Below the pieces are notes generated by a model. The model had not been told where the DNA came from and made no database searches. It saw only the letters and a program-made list of their open reading frames with translations. A stretch of DNA of 64,000 nucleotides from NCBI RefSeq assembly GCF_046195335.1, contig NZ_CP176093.1. One strand, written 5' to 3'. Shown in pieces: positions 10,247 to 18,720 of the stretch. The number at the start of each line of letters is the position of its first letter. Position 1 is the first letter of the stretch. Made by a program: the position numbers and the translations under genes. The DNA is from Methanospirillum lacunae. Its GTDB lineage: Archaea; Halobacteriota; Methanomicrobia; Methanomicrobiales; Methanospirillaceae.

Positions 10247-10681
10247 TCAGATATCAGGCTTTTTTACTCTGAATTCCCACGTAACTTTGGCGATCCTACT
10301 GATCATGACATTAACTGGGCAAGAGAGAGTCATGGTATCTTGGATTGCTTTATTCACGACTGTTTCGTCAAGATGTCCAGTGACAGTGATGACCAGGTGA
10401 ATCTGTTCCAGGATTTCAGGTGGAGATTGAAATCTGGTGTATTTCATCCCTATTCCTATTTGGTCCGGTTCATTTCCGATCTTGGTAAGATGGATATGTG
10501 TCTTTATCGCGATGCATGTACCGATAGATGCGATCAAATACTCCATAGGATTTGGATATTCACCCTTGCCACCGAGTATACCTGAAGGCTCAGCGATGAT
10601 CTCCTTTCCGGAACTTGTTTTTGCCATATATCGCAATGGTTCTACTTGTGAAACCTGCATCGTCACTGATGGACTAATCAT
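10247..10681 (-). CDS. OsmC/Ohr-family protein
   Basis: This 144-residue protein has the OsmC fold signature: NPMEYLIASIGTC around residues 44-56 with the first conserved cysteine, and LSCPVNVMI near residue 120 with the second. In characterised OsmC/Ohr proteins these two cysteines reduce organic hydroperoxides. Many archaeal members of this subgroup are untested and some lie beside sulfur-transfer genes, so peroxide reduction is probable but not certain. GGAG lies 8 nt before the ATG. The gene diverges from a TetR regulator and precedes DUF2284 copy A, which suggests a small unit controlled by that regulator. Confidence 0.85.
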   Translation of the reverse strand: MISPSVTMQVSQVEPLRYMAKTSSGKEIIAEPSGILGGKGEYPNPMEYLIASIGTCIAIKTHIHLTKIGNEPDQIGIGMKYTRFQSPPEILEQIHLVITVTGHLDETVVNKAIQDTMTLSCPVNVMISRIAKVTWEFRVKKPDI

Positions 10682-10797
10682 TATGAATTCTCCATTTCTG
10701 GTTCAATTGCCGTCTTTTATCCAAATTTCACTACTTTTTTTCAAATTTACATGCCAATATATATCCTCATTGATTCTTTATATTCACCTCGATAAAT

Positions 10798-10819
10798 ATA
10801 CATTCAATTTGGTATGTAT
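10798..10819. promoter_or_regulatory. Inverted repeat between divergent OsmC and TetR genes, candidate TetR operator
   Basis: ATACAT, a 10-nt spacer and ATGTAT form a perfect 6-bp inverted repeat 73 bp before the TetR ATG. The right arm region (TTGGTATGTA, 10809-10818) also matches the reverse complement of TACATGCCAA at 10748-10757 in 9 of 10 bases, so there may be two linked sites. TetR proteins bind such symmetric sites beside their own genes. Binding here is inferred from location and symmetry. Confidence 0.4.
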
Positions 10820-10891
10820 TAATTCAATCGGTTTGTATTCTGAGATTCGACATTGTTTTCAACTGGCGGGGGAAATAATTACTCAATATCA

Positions 10892-11500
10892 ATGCCAAAA
10901 GTCGTCCCCGAGTATAAAGAAGAAGCGAAACGGCGAATTATCAATGCAGCAATCGATGTGATTGCTGAAAGGGGATCTGACCAGTTAACCTTTGATCGAG
11001 TGGCAAAAAAGATAGGTGTCACAAAAGGGGCGGTATATTGGTATTTTAAAACTAAGGATGAACTTATTATCGCCGTGATGAAGAAATTCAAGTGCGATTT
11101 TGAGAGAATTACCTTTGATTCATTCTACAATCGTTCACTTGAAGAGACATTCCTCCAGATATTTGATACGTTTACTCTGACTGATAACCGGCAACGAGCC
11201 ATTTTTTTTGAGATGTTTGCACAAGCTATCCGAAGTTCTGATATAAGGCATGCTACACGTGATTATTATACAGGTCTTGTTGCCACATTTGAAGATGTAA
11301 TTGAAAAAGGACAGAAACAACAAATTGTTAATTCAAAAGTGGATCCACATACCTTAGCACTTTTAATGGTTGCATTATATTCCGGATTACAGAATTATGA
11401 GCTTGTCTGGATGTGCCCGGAGGAGATTAGGGATCTCTGGATTAAAGGGATGAATCTTCTTTTTGAATGTAAATCTGTGGATTCTTCCGAACATAAATAA
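10892..11500 (+). CDS. TetR/AcrR-family transcriptional regulator
   Basis: This 202-residue protein has an N-terminal TetR helix-turn-helix at about residues 10-60. It reads AAIDVIAERGSDQLTFDRVA, then KKIGVTKGAVYWYFKTKDEL, a textbook match to the family. The C-terminal helical ligand domain is variable, as expected. I take the ATG at 10892 (MPKVVPEYKEEAKRR) instead of a TTG 13 codons upstream because family members begin shortly before the first helix. A G-rich stretch lies about 20 nt upstream but is not a well-spaced ribosome site. The gene diverges from the OsmC/DUF2284 pair with an inverted repeat between them, so autoregulation plus control of that pair is the simplest reading. Control of the nearby exporter-NRPS unit is also possible. 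Confidence 0.9.
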   Translation: MPKVVPEYKEEAKRRIINAAIDVIAERGSDQLTFDRVAKKIGVTKGAVYWYFKTKDELIIAVMKKFKCDFERITFDSFYNRSLEETFLQIFDTFTLTDNRQRAIFFEMFAQAIRSSDIRHATRDYYTGLVATFEDVIEKGQKQQIVNSKVDPHTLALLMVALYSGLQNYELVWMCPEEIRDLWIKGMNLLFECKSVDSSEHK

Positions 11501-11818
11501 ATCTATAAAAAAATCTATGATTTCTCAACGATTCATTCCAACGGAAATCATTGTGTATATTGAATTCTGAAACGTTGTAATCCACCCGGAATTATCCAAT
11601 TGTTTGATGGTTTATCCAGATCAGGTATTGGAGAGCATAATTCTAAAATAAGGGCTGGTATTACATTTAATGTATGCTCTTTCTTCTTGAAAATAGAGGC
11701 GTAAATAATCCCGAATCCTGTCTGGCCTAGGATAAATTATTGTGGGACCTTTCGACTCTCAAAACTCAGTTTATCCCAGCAACCTTTTTTAGAATCATGT
11801 CATTGTTTTTTTAAGGTT
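11501..11818. other. Gene-free stretch between TetR and transglutaminase genes
   Basis: About 320 bp of A/T-rich DNA. I see no reading frame with a start signal, no RNA structure and no clear repeat. It presumably holds the terminator of the TetR gene and the promoter of the secreted transglutaminase. Confidence 0.45.
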
Positions 11819-13300
11819 ATGAGATACGTCCTTTTTGTCTTTGGGTTATCGTTATTCCTTACCTCTGTCTGCATTGCAGACAATCTCCCTGCTGATGACT
11901 TCTATATGTCCGGAATACATGAATACCTCAATGGTTCCTATGAGAAAGCTGGCGATTTGTTCAACAAGTCCATGGTTGCATATGATCAGGAAGGAGATGT
12001 TGACAATGCACGAAGAGCTCTTGGTATGAGGAATAGGGCTTTTTGGATTCTGGTTGAGATGCCGCTCAATAGAACCACAGCGGAAAATAATCTTAAGCAA
12101 TCCTTTCCCAGTCTTTCAGAGAATGATATATCCCGCATTCTTCAGCCGGGTAATTCAATTCAGATAGACTCAGATGGTCAGACCAGGTATTTCTACAACA
12201 TTGCAAATAATGTAGCATATCACAATATCACGATAATGCAGGATAATTCCCGGAAAACAAATCATTCCCCATTCTTTGATGAAGTATTCCCACTGATAAG
12301 CAATAACACCTCTTTTACCGGTTGGTATGGCAATCCACATACGTTTATGGCAAAAAGTTCAGTTTCACTTCCCCGTAATGTACTGCCTGCAAACGGAACC
12401 CTGGAGGTCTGGATGCCCCTGCCTATTGAGACAGATAGTCAGAAGGATATAAAAATTCTCGATATTCAGCCTCAACAGTACATATCTTCAGATCCGGTGA
12501 CATCCGGGGATCTTGGGCAGGTGTACTTTACGATTCCGCTTAATGAGATGGATAGTCAGTTCATCAATCTCTCGGCAGATTACGAATTTACAACAGATGA
12601 GCAACGATTTGTCATAGACCCGGATTCGATTGAACCTTATGACACTTCAAGCGATTTGTACCGGGAATATACAGCATCACAACCGAATATCGAAATTAAT
12701 CCAGAGATCCGGAATCTCAGTTCCTCCATCGTTGGTGATGAAAACAATCCATACCGTAAAGCAAAACTGATTTATGACTACATTATTCATACATATCCAT
12801 ACAGTAACGTACCCCATACCTACCTTGTAGGGTCGCAGATACCAGAGTCGACATATATGTTTGATACCGGTTTTGGAGACTGTGGTACTCAAAGTATGTT
12901 CTTCGCGGCTCTCTGCCGGGCTGCCGGAATTCCTGCACGGGCAACTGGTGGGTACCAACTTGCACCAGGTCTTGCCGGACCCCATTTCTGGGCTGAGTTC
13001 TATCTCCAGGGATATGGCTGGATTCCTGCTGATGTCACAATTGCAGAGAGTTCAGACTGGGCTTTTGACAAGACTGATTCAGATCGAAACCGGTTCAAGG
13101 ATTATTATTTTGGGAATCTGGACCCCTATCGGTACACGATTCAGAATGATGTCGATATCTCCTTCACTCCAGATCCGGGAAATGACATCATTATGAACAT
13201 GGTCCATCAGACACCTGCACTGGTCTGTCGTGAAAGCAGAGAAGATGTAGAACTGCTAGGCATGCAATGCTGGAATATTACTCTGTCAGAAGTTGACTAA
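11819..13300 (+). CDS. Secreted transglutaminase-like protein
   Basis: This 493-residue protein begins with a Sec signal peptide (hydrophobic to about residue 20, then ADNLPADDF). A helical TPR-like segment follows at about 26-75 (YMSGIHEYLNGSYEKAGDLF). The C-terminal half has a transglutaminase-like core: Cys355 in GFGDCGTQS, His389 in GPHFWAEF and Asp405 in GWIPADV form the expected Cys-His-Asp triad, with the helix AALCRAAGIPARATGG after the Cys. Proteins of this class act as surface cysteine peptidases or cross-linking enzymes, and the substrate here is unknown. The gene stands alone between the TetR gene and DUF2284 copy B. Several N-x-T/S sequons fit an exported archaeal glycoprotein. 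Confidence 0.85.
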   Translation: MRYVLFVFGLSLFLTSVCIADNLPADDFYMSGIHEYLNGSYEKAGDLFNKSMVAYDQEGDVDNARRALGMRNRAFWILVEMPLNRTTAENNLKQSFPSLSENDISRILQPGNSIQIDSDGQTRYFYNIANNVAYHNITIMQDNSRKTNHSPFFDEVFPLISNNTSFTGWYGNPHTFMAKSSVSLPRNVLPANGTLEVWMPLPIETDSQKDIKILDIQPQQYISSDPVTSGDLGQVYFTIPLNEMDSQFINLSADYEFTTDEQRFVIDPDSIEPYDTSSDLYREYTASQPNIEINPEIRNLSSSIVGDENNPYRKAKLIYDYIIHTYPYSNVPHTYLVGSQIPESTYMFDTGFGDCGTQSMFFAALCRAAGIPARATGGYQLAPGLAGPHFWAEFYLQGYGWIPADVTIAESSDWAFDKTDSDRNRFKDYYFGNLDPYRYTIQNDVDISFTPDPGNDIIMNMVHQTPALVCRESREDVELLGMQCWNITLSEVD

Positions 13301-13586
13301 CCAGGTATTTCTGATAGGATAAATGAGTGATTTTCTGGATTCACCCTTTATTTCGTTGTAGATAGCCGTCCCCCTTTTTTCATTTGTATGTTGAACAGGG
13401 ATACTATCGGTCATCAATGGTTCACATACAATGGGGTTGCTCGGCTTGAGTGATTCGTTTATCCTGTTCATCACCCCTGTCTTATTATTACGTGCGGTAG
13501 CATGAAAATATTCAAAAGATTGGATTTTTATCGAGGAAACTAAAATTCTGTTCCAATATTACGCTTTCATTTTAGTAGAATAGTGT

Positions 13587-13600
13587 CAAATATATATTTG
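13587..13600 (+). promoter_or_regulatory. Perfect 14-bp palindrome abutting the DUF2284 copy B start codon
   Basis: CAAATATATATTTG is a perfect palindrome that ends at the base before the ATG of DUF2284 copy B. If it were the TATA box, transcription would start inside the gene, so an operator or a start-site-overlapping element is more likely. The 286 bp before it (13301-13586) contain nothing else I can support. Confidence 0.35.
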
Positions 13601-14251
13601 ATGACTGGTACTAATTCTATTACTTCAGATATTTCTCATGAATTTCAATATCTTATCGAAAAAGCCCGCTCTCTTGGTGCTTCAGAAGCAAAGGTAATCC
13701 TTACATCTGATATAGTCGTTGAGAATAGAGTTGCACTCAAATGTCGGACTGGCTGTATTGGATATGGTAAGAAACTTACCTGTCCTCCATATGTTCCAAC
13801 TCCTGAAGAATTTAGAAAAATATTATCTGAATATACATATGCCCTCCTTGTAGGGTTTATTTCACCGGCACATGCTGATGAGGATGTAATCTGTTCGATA
13901 TACCGGTACTGGCTTGATCCGAAAGCCCCGGCAGATAAAAAAGAGAAAGCAACCCAGTTCTGGACTGATCATTTCAATGGAACAGGATCTTTTGCTCCGG
14001 TAATGCTTGAACTGGAACGGACTGCTTTTAATGCAGGAAATGCCCTTGCTCTGGCGCTCATAAACGGCTCATGCAGGCTATGTAAAACCTGTAATATTAA
14101 AGAAGGAATCTGTATTCATCCGACACAGGCACGAATTCCTGAGCATGCTTTGGGGGTAAATATGATAAAAACAGCGGAAAAAGCAGGTATGCCCATAAAA
14201 TTCCCGGTACAGGGCCATCCCGAATTGAGAGCATTGCTTTTGATAGACTGA
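13601..14251 (+). CDS. DUF2284 cysteine-rich predicted metal-binding protein (copy B)
   Basis: This 216-residue paralogue of the protein at 9513-10151 keeps every cysteine: CRTGC, TCPPYVPTP, and the C-terminal CRLCKTC plus a further Cys, and it ends in the same ALLLID. The shared blocks ENRVxLKCRTGC and ARIPEHAxGxNMIKTAE show a recent common origin. I prefer the ATG at 13601 to a GTG six codons earlier because it aligns with the start of copy A and because a palindrome fills the space before it. A metallo-beta-lactamase-fold hydrolase begins 9 bp downstream, so the two are probably one operon. The biochemical role is unknown, and the cysteine layout suggests a metal or Fe-S site. Confidence 0.85.
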   Translation: MTGTNSITSDISHEFQYLIEKARSLGASEAKVILTSDIVVENRVALKCRTGCIGYGKKLTCPPYVPTPEEFRKILSEYTYALLVGFISPAHADEDVICSIYRYWLDPKAPADKKEKATQFWTDHFNGTGSFAPVMLELERTAFNAGNALALALINGSCRLCKTCNIKEGICIHPTQARIPEHALGVNMIKTAEKAGMPIKFPVQGHPELRALLLID

Positions 14252-14260
14252 GGGATAATT

Positions 14261-15190
14261 ATGGCTTTAAATTTAAAATCAGCAGACAAGATCGAGATTA
14301 CGGTGTTAGTTGATAACTACATTGACATCTTTGTACCATCGTCCACACCCATAGATCATCGGCTGCCTTTTGATCCTTCTCGTGAACTTCTGGCAGAACA
14401 TGGTTTTTCCTGCTTAATCCAGGTGATTGACGGAGGGGAAAAGCATACGATTCTGCTGGATGCCGGACTTTCACGCAGATGTATGCTTTGGAATGCAGGT
14501 TTCCTTGGGATCTCATTATCAGATATTGAGGCTGTGGTTCTTAGCCATGGCCACTTCGATCACATCGGGGGTCTTTACGAGTTTTTTTCAAATGTTGAGG
14601 GGAATATGCCGCTCATTCTCCATCCTGATGCATTGCTCAGGCGAAGACTCAACAATCCGGTAAGAGGGCCGGTTGATCTGCCACAGGTCGATCAGAAAAC
14701 TCTCACTGAATCCGGGGCAAAGATCTGTCTATCCAGTGAACCCTCACTTCTGGGTAAAGGTTGTTTGCTTGTGACTGGAGAGGTAGATCGTAAAATCTCG
14801 TTTGAGACCGGGATGCCAGGAATGGAAATGTATATGAATGAAACATGGGTGCCAGATCCAATACTGGATGACCAGGCACTGGTGTTCCATGTCAGAAATA
14901 AAGGTCTAATTATTCTGAGCGGATGTGCTCATGCAGGAATCATCAATACTGTTCAATATTCACAAAAAATAACCGGGTCATCGCATGTTCATGCTGTTCT
15001 AGGTGGATTTCATCTTACCGGTCCTGCATTTGAATCCCGGATTATGCCTACAATCACTGCAATGAAAGAGATCAATCCTGATTTTATCGTTCCAATGCAC
15101 TGCACCGGGTGGAATGCTATCAATAGTTTTTCAGAAAATATCCCCGGAAAATGTATTCTGAATACTGTCGGAACCACGTATATATTCTGA
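14261..15190 (+). CDS. Metallo-beta-lactamase-fold hydrolase, COG1237-like
   Basis: This 309-residue protein carries the metal-binding motif SHGHFDHIGG (His96, His98, Asp100, His101) and later metal or active-site motifs GCAHAG, LGGFHL and MHCTG. This arrangement is typical of the COG1237 group, often labelled 7,8-dihydropterin-6-methyl-4-(beta-D-ribofuranosyl)aminobenzene-phosphate synthase-like in methanogens. That reaction belongs to methanopterin synthesis but is not proven for most members. GAGGG precedes the ATG with normal spacing. It follows DUF2284 copy B by 9 bp, suggesting that the two proteins work together. The exact substrate cannot be read from sequence. Confidence 0.85.
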   Translation: MALNLKSADKIEITVLVDNYIDIFVPSSTPIDHRLPFDPSRELLAEHGFSCLIQVIDGGEKHTILLDAGLSRRCMLWNAGFLGISLSDIEAVVLSHGHFDHIGGLYEFFSNVEGNMPLILHPDALLRRRLNNPVRGPVDLPQVDQKTLTESGAKICLSSEPSLLGKGCLLVTGEVDRKISFETGMPGMEMYMNETWVPDPILDDQALVFHVRNKGLIILSGCAHAGIINTVQYSQKITGSSHVHAVLGGFHLTGPAFESRIMPTITAMKEINPDFIVPMHCTGWNAINSFSENIPGKCILNTVGTTYIF

Positions 15191-15392
15191 TTTCAAGAAC
15201 TTTTTTTATAAATGGATTTAAAGCCTGCAAACCACCGTAAACACGTCTCCTTTATCTCCCTTAACCGGGTCAACCTTGCGAGATCGGTTTTGTTTCAACT
15301 TTAGCATCTCTGTGTTGCGATTATGTATCCATTAACCGATGCTGGGATCTTTACAGGTATCAAACAAAAAAGAGATTTAGAGAATGAAGGTC

Positions 15393-15530
15393 TTACTTGA
15401 TTTTTTTCTCTAGTTTCTTGAGTTTCTTCTTGGCTGCTTCGCTTCCTGCAGCCACCTGCTTTGAGAGTTCTTCTGCCTTGACCTTCTTCGCTCTGTTCAG
15501 CTTTCCCAGCTGTTTCTTACTTGTTGGCAT
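15393..15530 (-). CDS. Small lysine-rich basic protein (45 aa)
   Basis: An ATG at 15530 opens a 45-residue frame, starting MPTSKKQLGKLNRAKK and ending in the Lys-rich stretch KKKLKKLEKKIK before TAA. Nearly 40 percent of residues are Lys or Arg and the rest favour helix. GTGA lies about 4 nt before the start. Its composition is non-random and unlike a chance frame in A/T-rich DNA. Such short, helical, basic proteins often bind nucleic acid, but I do not recognise a family and assign no function. It lies alone between convergent genes. Confidence 0.6.
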   Translation of the reverse strand: MPTSKKQLGKLNRAKKVKAEELSKQVAAGSEAAKKKLKKLEKKIK

Positions 15531-15715
15531 ACTGTCACATCGCTCTATATCTGGCGAGTTCTATTAGTTTTTTCCTTCTTATAATGTCTCTGTGTGCTGG
15601 TGGTGGAAATATTACTAAACCCACAGAATGGCACATGTGTATCCAGTATATTTTTATCAAATAATGTTAGGCATTCAGTTCTAATGATGAAGCATTACAG
15701 TATTGAAAATAGGAA

Positions 15716-16591
15716 TTACCCATTTTCCGCTGTCAGGATATTATTTTCTGTAGGGATTGCAAGAGCACCCTTTTCAATCCATGGCGCAAGTCTCCTTTCT
15801 ATGCAATGAAACATCCGGTTTCGTTCCTCATCAGTAAGTTCTGAAATAAGGGAGGCGACAGGAAAAATGGAGAAATATGCAGGAAGGAATCGTGCGAATG
15901 AGGGATGGTGGGCGACTTTCACCTCTGTTTTTATGGAAATGTTTGAAAAACCAGCCTCCCGGAGCAGATCGTTGAGCAGATCATGACTGGAAAGACAACA
16001 TGCCACCTGGAACATCTGTGTTGAATCCGGGCCAAAAAATTCTGTGAAAACATCACAAATGACCATCACGTGCGGGCTGTTTTCAGGGCGGCCCCATACA
16101 CTGAGTGCCAGGGTCCCATGTGGCACAAGAACTCGTTTTATCTCCTGAAGAGCTCCTAATTTGTCAGGGAAAAACTGAAGTCCCTGCTGGCATAGAACGA
16201 TGTCAAATTCCCCATTTGAAAAAGGCATCTGTGTTACATCACAGTGATACCACTCAATACCTGTTACACCTGTTTGTTCAGCACACCTGCAGGCCACCCG
16301 GAGCATTCCTTCGTTGAGATCTACGGACGCAAACCTTCCTTCCGGCCCTACTAATGCTGCTGCTCTTCGTGCCATGATACCAGTGCCACAAGCAACATCT
16401 AAAACTCGTTGATTTGGGCCAATATGTCCAGCTTCGATAAGGTTCAGTGCCCAGTCATCCATCCATGTTGAAACTATACACTCCTCATATGTTTCAGGAC
16501 CATCGGTACTCATCTGCCATTTGAAGGTGGATTCAATCTCCTCTTTCCCGGTTTTAGATTCAGAAAAGGTTTCTGGACGCACTGAACTCAT
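15716..16591 (-). CDS. Class I SAM-dependent methyltransferase
   Basis: This 291-residue protein has the Rossmann-like SAM-binding core: motif I VLDVACGTGIMARRAA near residue 63, the acidic motif II VDLNEGML, motif III around YHCDVTQMPFSNGEFDIVLC, and the Methyltransf_11 pattern RVLVPHGTLALSVWG. It resembles UbiE/COQ5-type small-molecule methyltransferases. In a methanogen without ubiquinone the acceptor must be something else and cannot be told from sequence. The C-terminal 100 residues are helical and may bind substrate. It stands alone, convergent with nothing functional on its left, and its start ATG at 16591 fits the family length. Confidence 0.85.
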   Translation of the reverse strand: MSSVRPETFSESKTGKEEIESTFKWQMSTDGPETYEECIVSTWMDDWALNLIEAGHIGPNQRVLDVACGTGIMARRAAALVGPEGRFASVDLNEGMLRVACRCAEQTGVTGIEWYHCDVTQMPFSNGEFDIVLCQQGLQFFPDKLGALQEIKRVLVPHGTLALSVWGRPENSPHVMVICDVFTEFFGPDSTQMFQVACCLSSHDLLNDLLREAGFSNISIKTEVKVAHHPSFARFLPAYFSIFPVASLISELTDEERNRMFHCIERRLAPWIEKGALAIPTENNILTAENG

Positions 16592-16646
16592 GTTTATCTA
16601 TCCGCACGTTTGTCTCGAATGTTTACTCTGGTAAAAAAAAAGGAAA

Positions 16647-17663
16647 TTAATGGGCAGAAAACATGATAGTATTGCTATCTGCTGAAGAATGTGTTTTGTC
16701 ACCATCATAATGGGCCTGCATTCCTACGGTATATGCATAGGAAACCCCGACGGTAAATTTAAAACTTCCATCAGAACTAGTCTGGGTCGTTGTTAATGGA
16801 TCCTCACCTGAGTACCCGGTTTCATCCATGGTCACTGTAGCTCCGCTGATCCCCTTCCCATTCTGATCAATAAGTTTGCCGGTAACTGTTACGGTCTCAC
16901 CGACTGCCGGGGTTGTTGTGCTCGCACTGATGGTGAGATGAGACAGACCATACTCTTCCTGATTGCCTGAAATTGGGATTATCGTCTGATCTGTGGAAGG
17001 AGCAGGTTTAATTATGGCAGATGATTTTTTAACCGGAGTGACAATAGGATCAGCAGTTATTTGGTTATTCTCATCTGTGAACCTGATTGCATTTGAGGTT
17101 GCTTCCAGACTTCCAGACCGTGCAGACACCCTAAAGAGATCTGTGCTACTTTGGGAACTTGGTACTGCCCAGACAAATAGTCCCTTTTCATCAGGTATTA
17201 TCTGAGTAATATCGGAAAATTCAGAATCAGAATCTTTTTTTCCAGCGATGGTGAAAGTTACCCCTGTAGTGGTTCCACTGACATACCCTACAATCTCGTG
17301 TAGTGTTTTATCTCCCATTGACACAGAGAATGGAGAAATTGTTACCTGAACCTTACCCAGGATCGGCTTTGAAGTGATGGAAGAAGACGGACTGCGGGTA
17401 TTAAGCGGTTCAATTGTCAGTGTGGAAGAGACTTCAGCTAAATATGGTGGGGCATTTCCCCAGCCATACGGGTTATTTGGGTTTGCGTATGCTTCAATTG
17501 GATAATCTTCATCGTCATCAAGAGACGCTGAAACCGGTATACCGATTAGAAGCAGTACAACAACAGATACGATACTAATAAGAGACATTTTTTTGAGAAA
17601 CTTGTAACGATTTGATACCATATGAAATACTTTCAAGGAAAGGAGAAATAGTTGTTTATTCAT
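16647..17663 (-). CDS. Secreted protein with Ig-like/carboxypeptidase-regulatory-like domain
   Basis: This 338-residue exported protein has a basic N-terminus followed by a strong hydrophobic signal segment (ISIVSVVVLLLIGIPVSAS, about residues 29-47). The C-terminal 100 residues form an Ig-like beta-sandwich of the type seen in archaeal surface proteins: LTISASTTTPAVGETVTVTG, then GKGISGATVTM and DGSFKFTVGVSY. The middle is Ser/Thr-rich and of low complexity. No catalytic motif is visible. A structural or adhesive surface role is likely. A second Met at residue 15 could be the true start, and neither has a convincing ribosome site. Confidence 0.7.
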   Translation of the reverse strand: MNKQLFLLSLKVFHMVSNRYKFLKKMSLISIVSVVVLLLIGIPVSASLDDDEDYPIEAYANPNNPYGWGNAPPYLAEVSSTLTIEPLNTRSPSSSITSKPILGKVQVTISPFSVSMGDKTLHEIVGYVSGTTTGVTFTIAGKKDSDSEFSDITQIIPDEKGLFVWAVPSSQSSTDLFRVSARSGSLEATSNAIRFTDENNQITADPIVTPVKKSSAIIKPAPSTDQTIIPISGNQEEYGLSHLTISASTTTPAVGETVTVTGKLIDQNGKGISGATVTMDETGYSGEDPLTTTQTSSDGSFKFTVGVSYAYTVGMQAHYDGDKTHSSADSNTIMFSAH

Positions 17664-18041
17664 TCTATATTTAATTACTCAAAAATTATAACTCAGTATT
17701 TGGTCCTGAAAGTAATAATTTTTTAGAAATAGTAGGTCATCTCAAGAATTTCTTTGAAATATTGGAATTTTAACTATATATTATCATCTTTTTATTTATA
17801 TGGATTTACTAAAGTTTTATCTTGTGGGTGTCATAAATTTGAGCGATAAGAGGATATAAGTTATAATTGCTCAAGGACCTGAAGAAATTTCAATACACTC
17901 GTCATTTTGTATCTAGTTTTTCATTTCTTTCATTACTATTCTCCGTGGGATTTCGTGTCCGAATAGATCTTGGGTTTTGTCTGCCATTTACAGACCGAGA
18001 TTTCACTTCTGATACATCCTGCATCAATGATTGAAATATAC
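17664..18041. other. Gene-free stretch left of the NudC pseudogene
   Basis: About 380 bp, strongly A/T-rich near 17700-17820. I find no supported gene, RNA or repeat. It contains the upstream region of the leftward secreted-protein gene and the downstream end of the pseudogene. Confidence 0.45.
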
Positions 18042-18431
18042 TTATCTTTGGAGGTTGGAGGGCGTGAAATCACGAATAAACCATTTAATCTCTATGATCT
18101 TATTAATATCAACTGTGATTTCCCCTCCTGTATAATCTGTAATAAAACTAACCCTCGATGAGTCAGGAAATGGCCAAAACTCACTGCCGGAATACTGAAT
18201 ATTATCGACCGCAATGCCAACTAACTCTTTGATTTCTTGATGGCCGGTCTGTAAAAGATTCTTTCCTAGCTCAAAAAACCCCTATAAATCAATGGGGCCC
18301 GGTATGTGACCTTGAAGACTGGGTAAGACGGATTTAATCCGCGTCGAAGAGGAAAAATTTCCTGACATGCATCTAATGTTGTTATGGTTCTTAAGCATGA
18401 GATGATGATGTAACTGTGATTTATTTTCCAT
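18042..18431 (-). pseudogene. Decayed NADH pyrophosphatase (NudC-like Nudix) remnant
   Basis: Reading leftward from 18431, one frame gives residues matching the C-terminal half of NudC: GFFELGKNLLQTGHQEIKEL, then VGIAVDNIQYSGSEFWPFPDS (compare the NudC SQPWPFP signature), SFITDYTGGEITVD and IKWFIRDF. A stop codon interrupts the frame just before GFFELG, and the N-terminal and zinc-ribbon regions are mostly gone or unrecognisable. Within the Nudix box the usual GE is GK, RE is QE and EE is EL, so catalytic residues are lost as well. NudC normally hydrolyses NAD(H) or removes NAD caps from RNA. The family match is strong by eye, and the gene is clearly non-functional as sequenced. Confidence 0.8.
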
Positions 18432-18720
18432 ATTATATTTATATTATTACTATTATTCGAGTGTGAGAAAATCTTGGATATATTATACTCGCCTGAATTC
18501 TTTAACTGCGTGAAGTAATCTGTCGTCTGGTTTCCAAAATTTCTTGAAACAACAGTAGTTTCTTTTTCAGTATGGGATCATTCCTTCTGATATCGTGATC
18601 ATAGGGGTTATGTCGGCTTACTATTACCATCTCATAAAAAAGGCAATCAAATCGGGAAAATATTCGCTAGATATTAAGTCAAGCCGTTATTATTATTACA
18701 GTATATCTCGATTAAAGAAT

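Noticed and set aside
13286..13471. Leftward frame of about 61 codons between the transglutaminase and DUF2284 genes
   Set aside because: The composition is plausible and GGGGTG precedes the ATG, but it overlaps the end of the transglutaminase gene and I recognise nothing. It could be a gene remnant, but support is too weak to list.
17970..18161. 63-codon rightward frame
   Set aside because: It overlaps the NudC remnant on the other strand, where real family similarity is seen.
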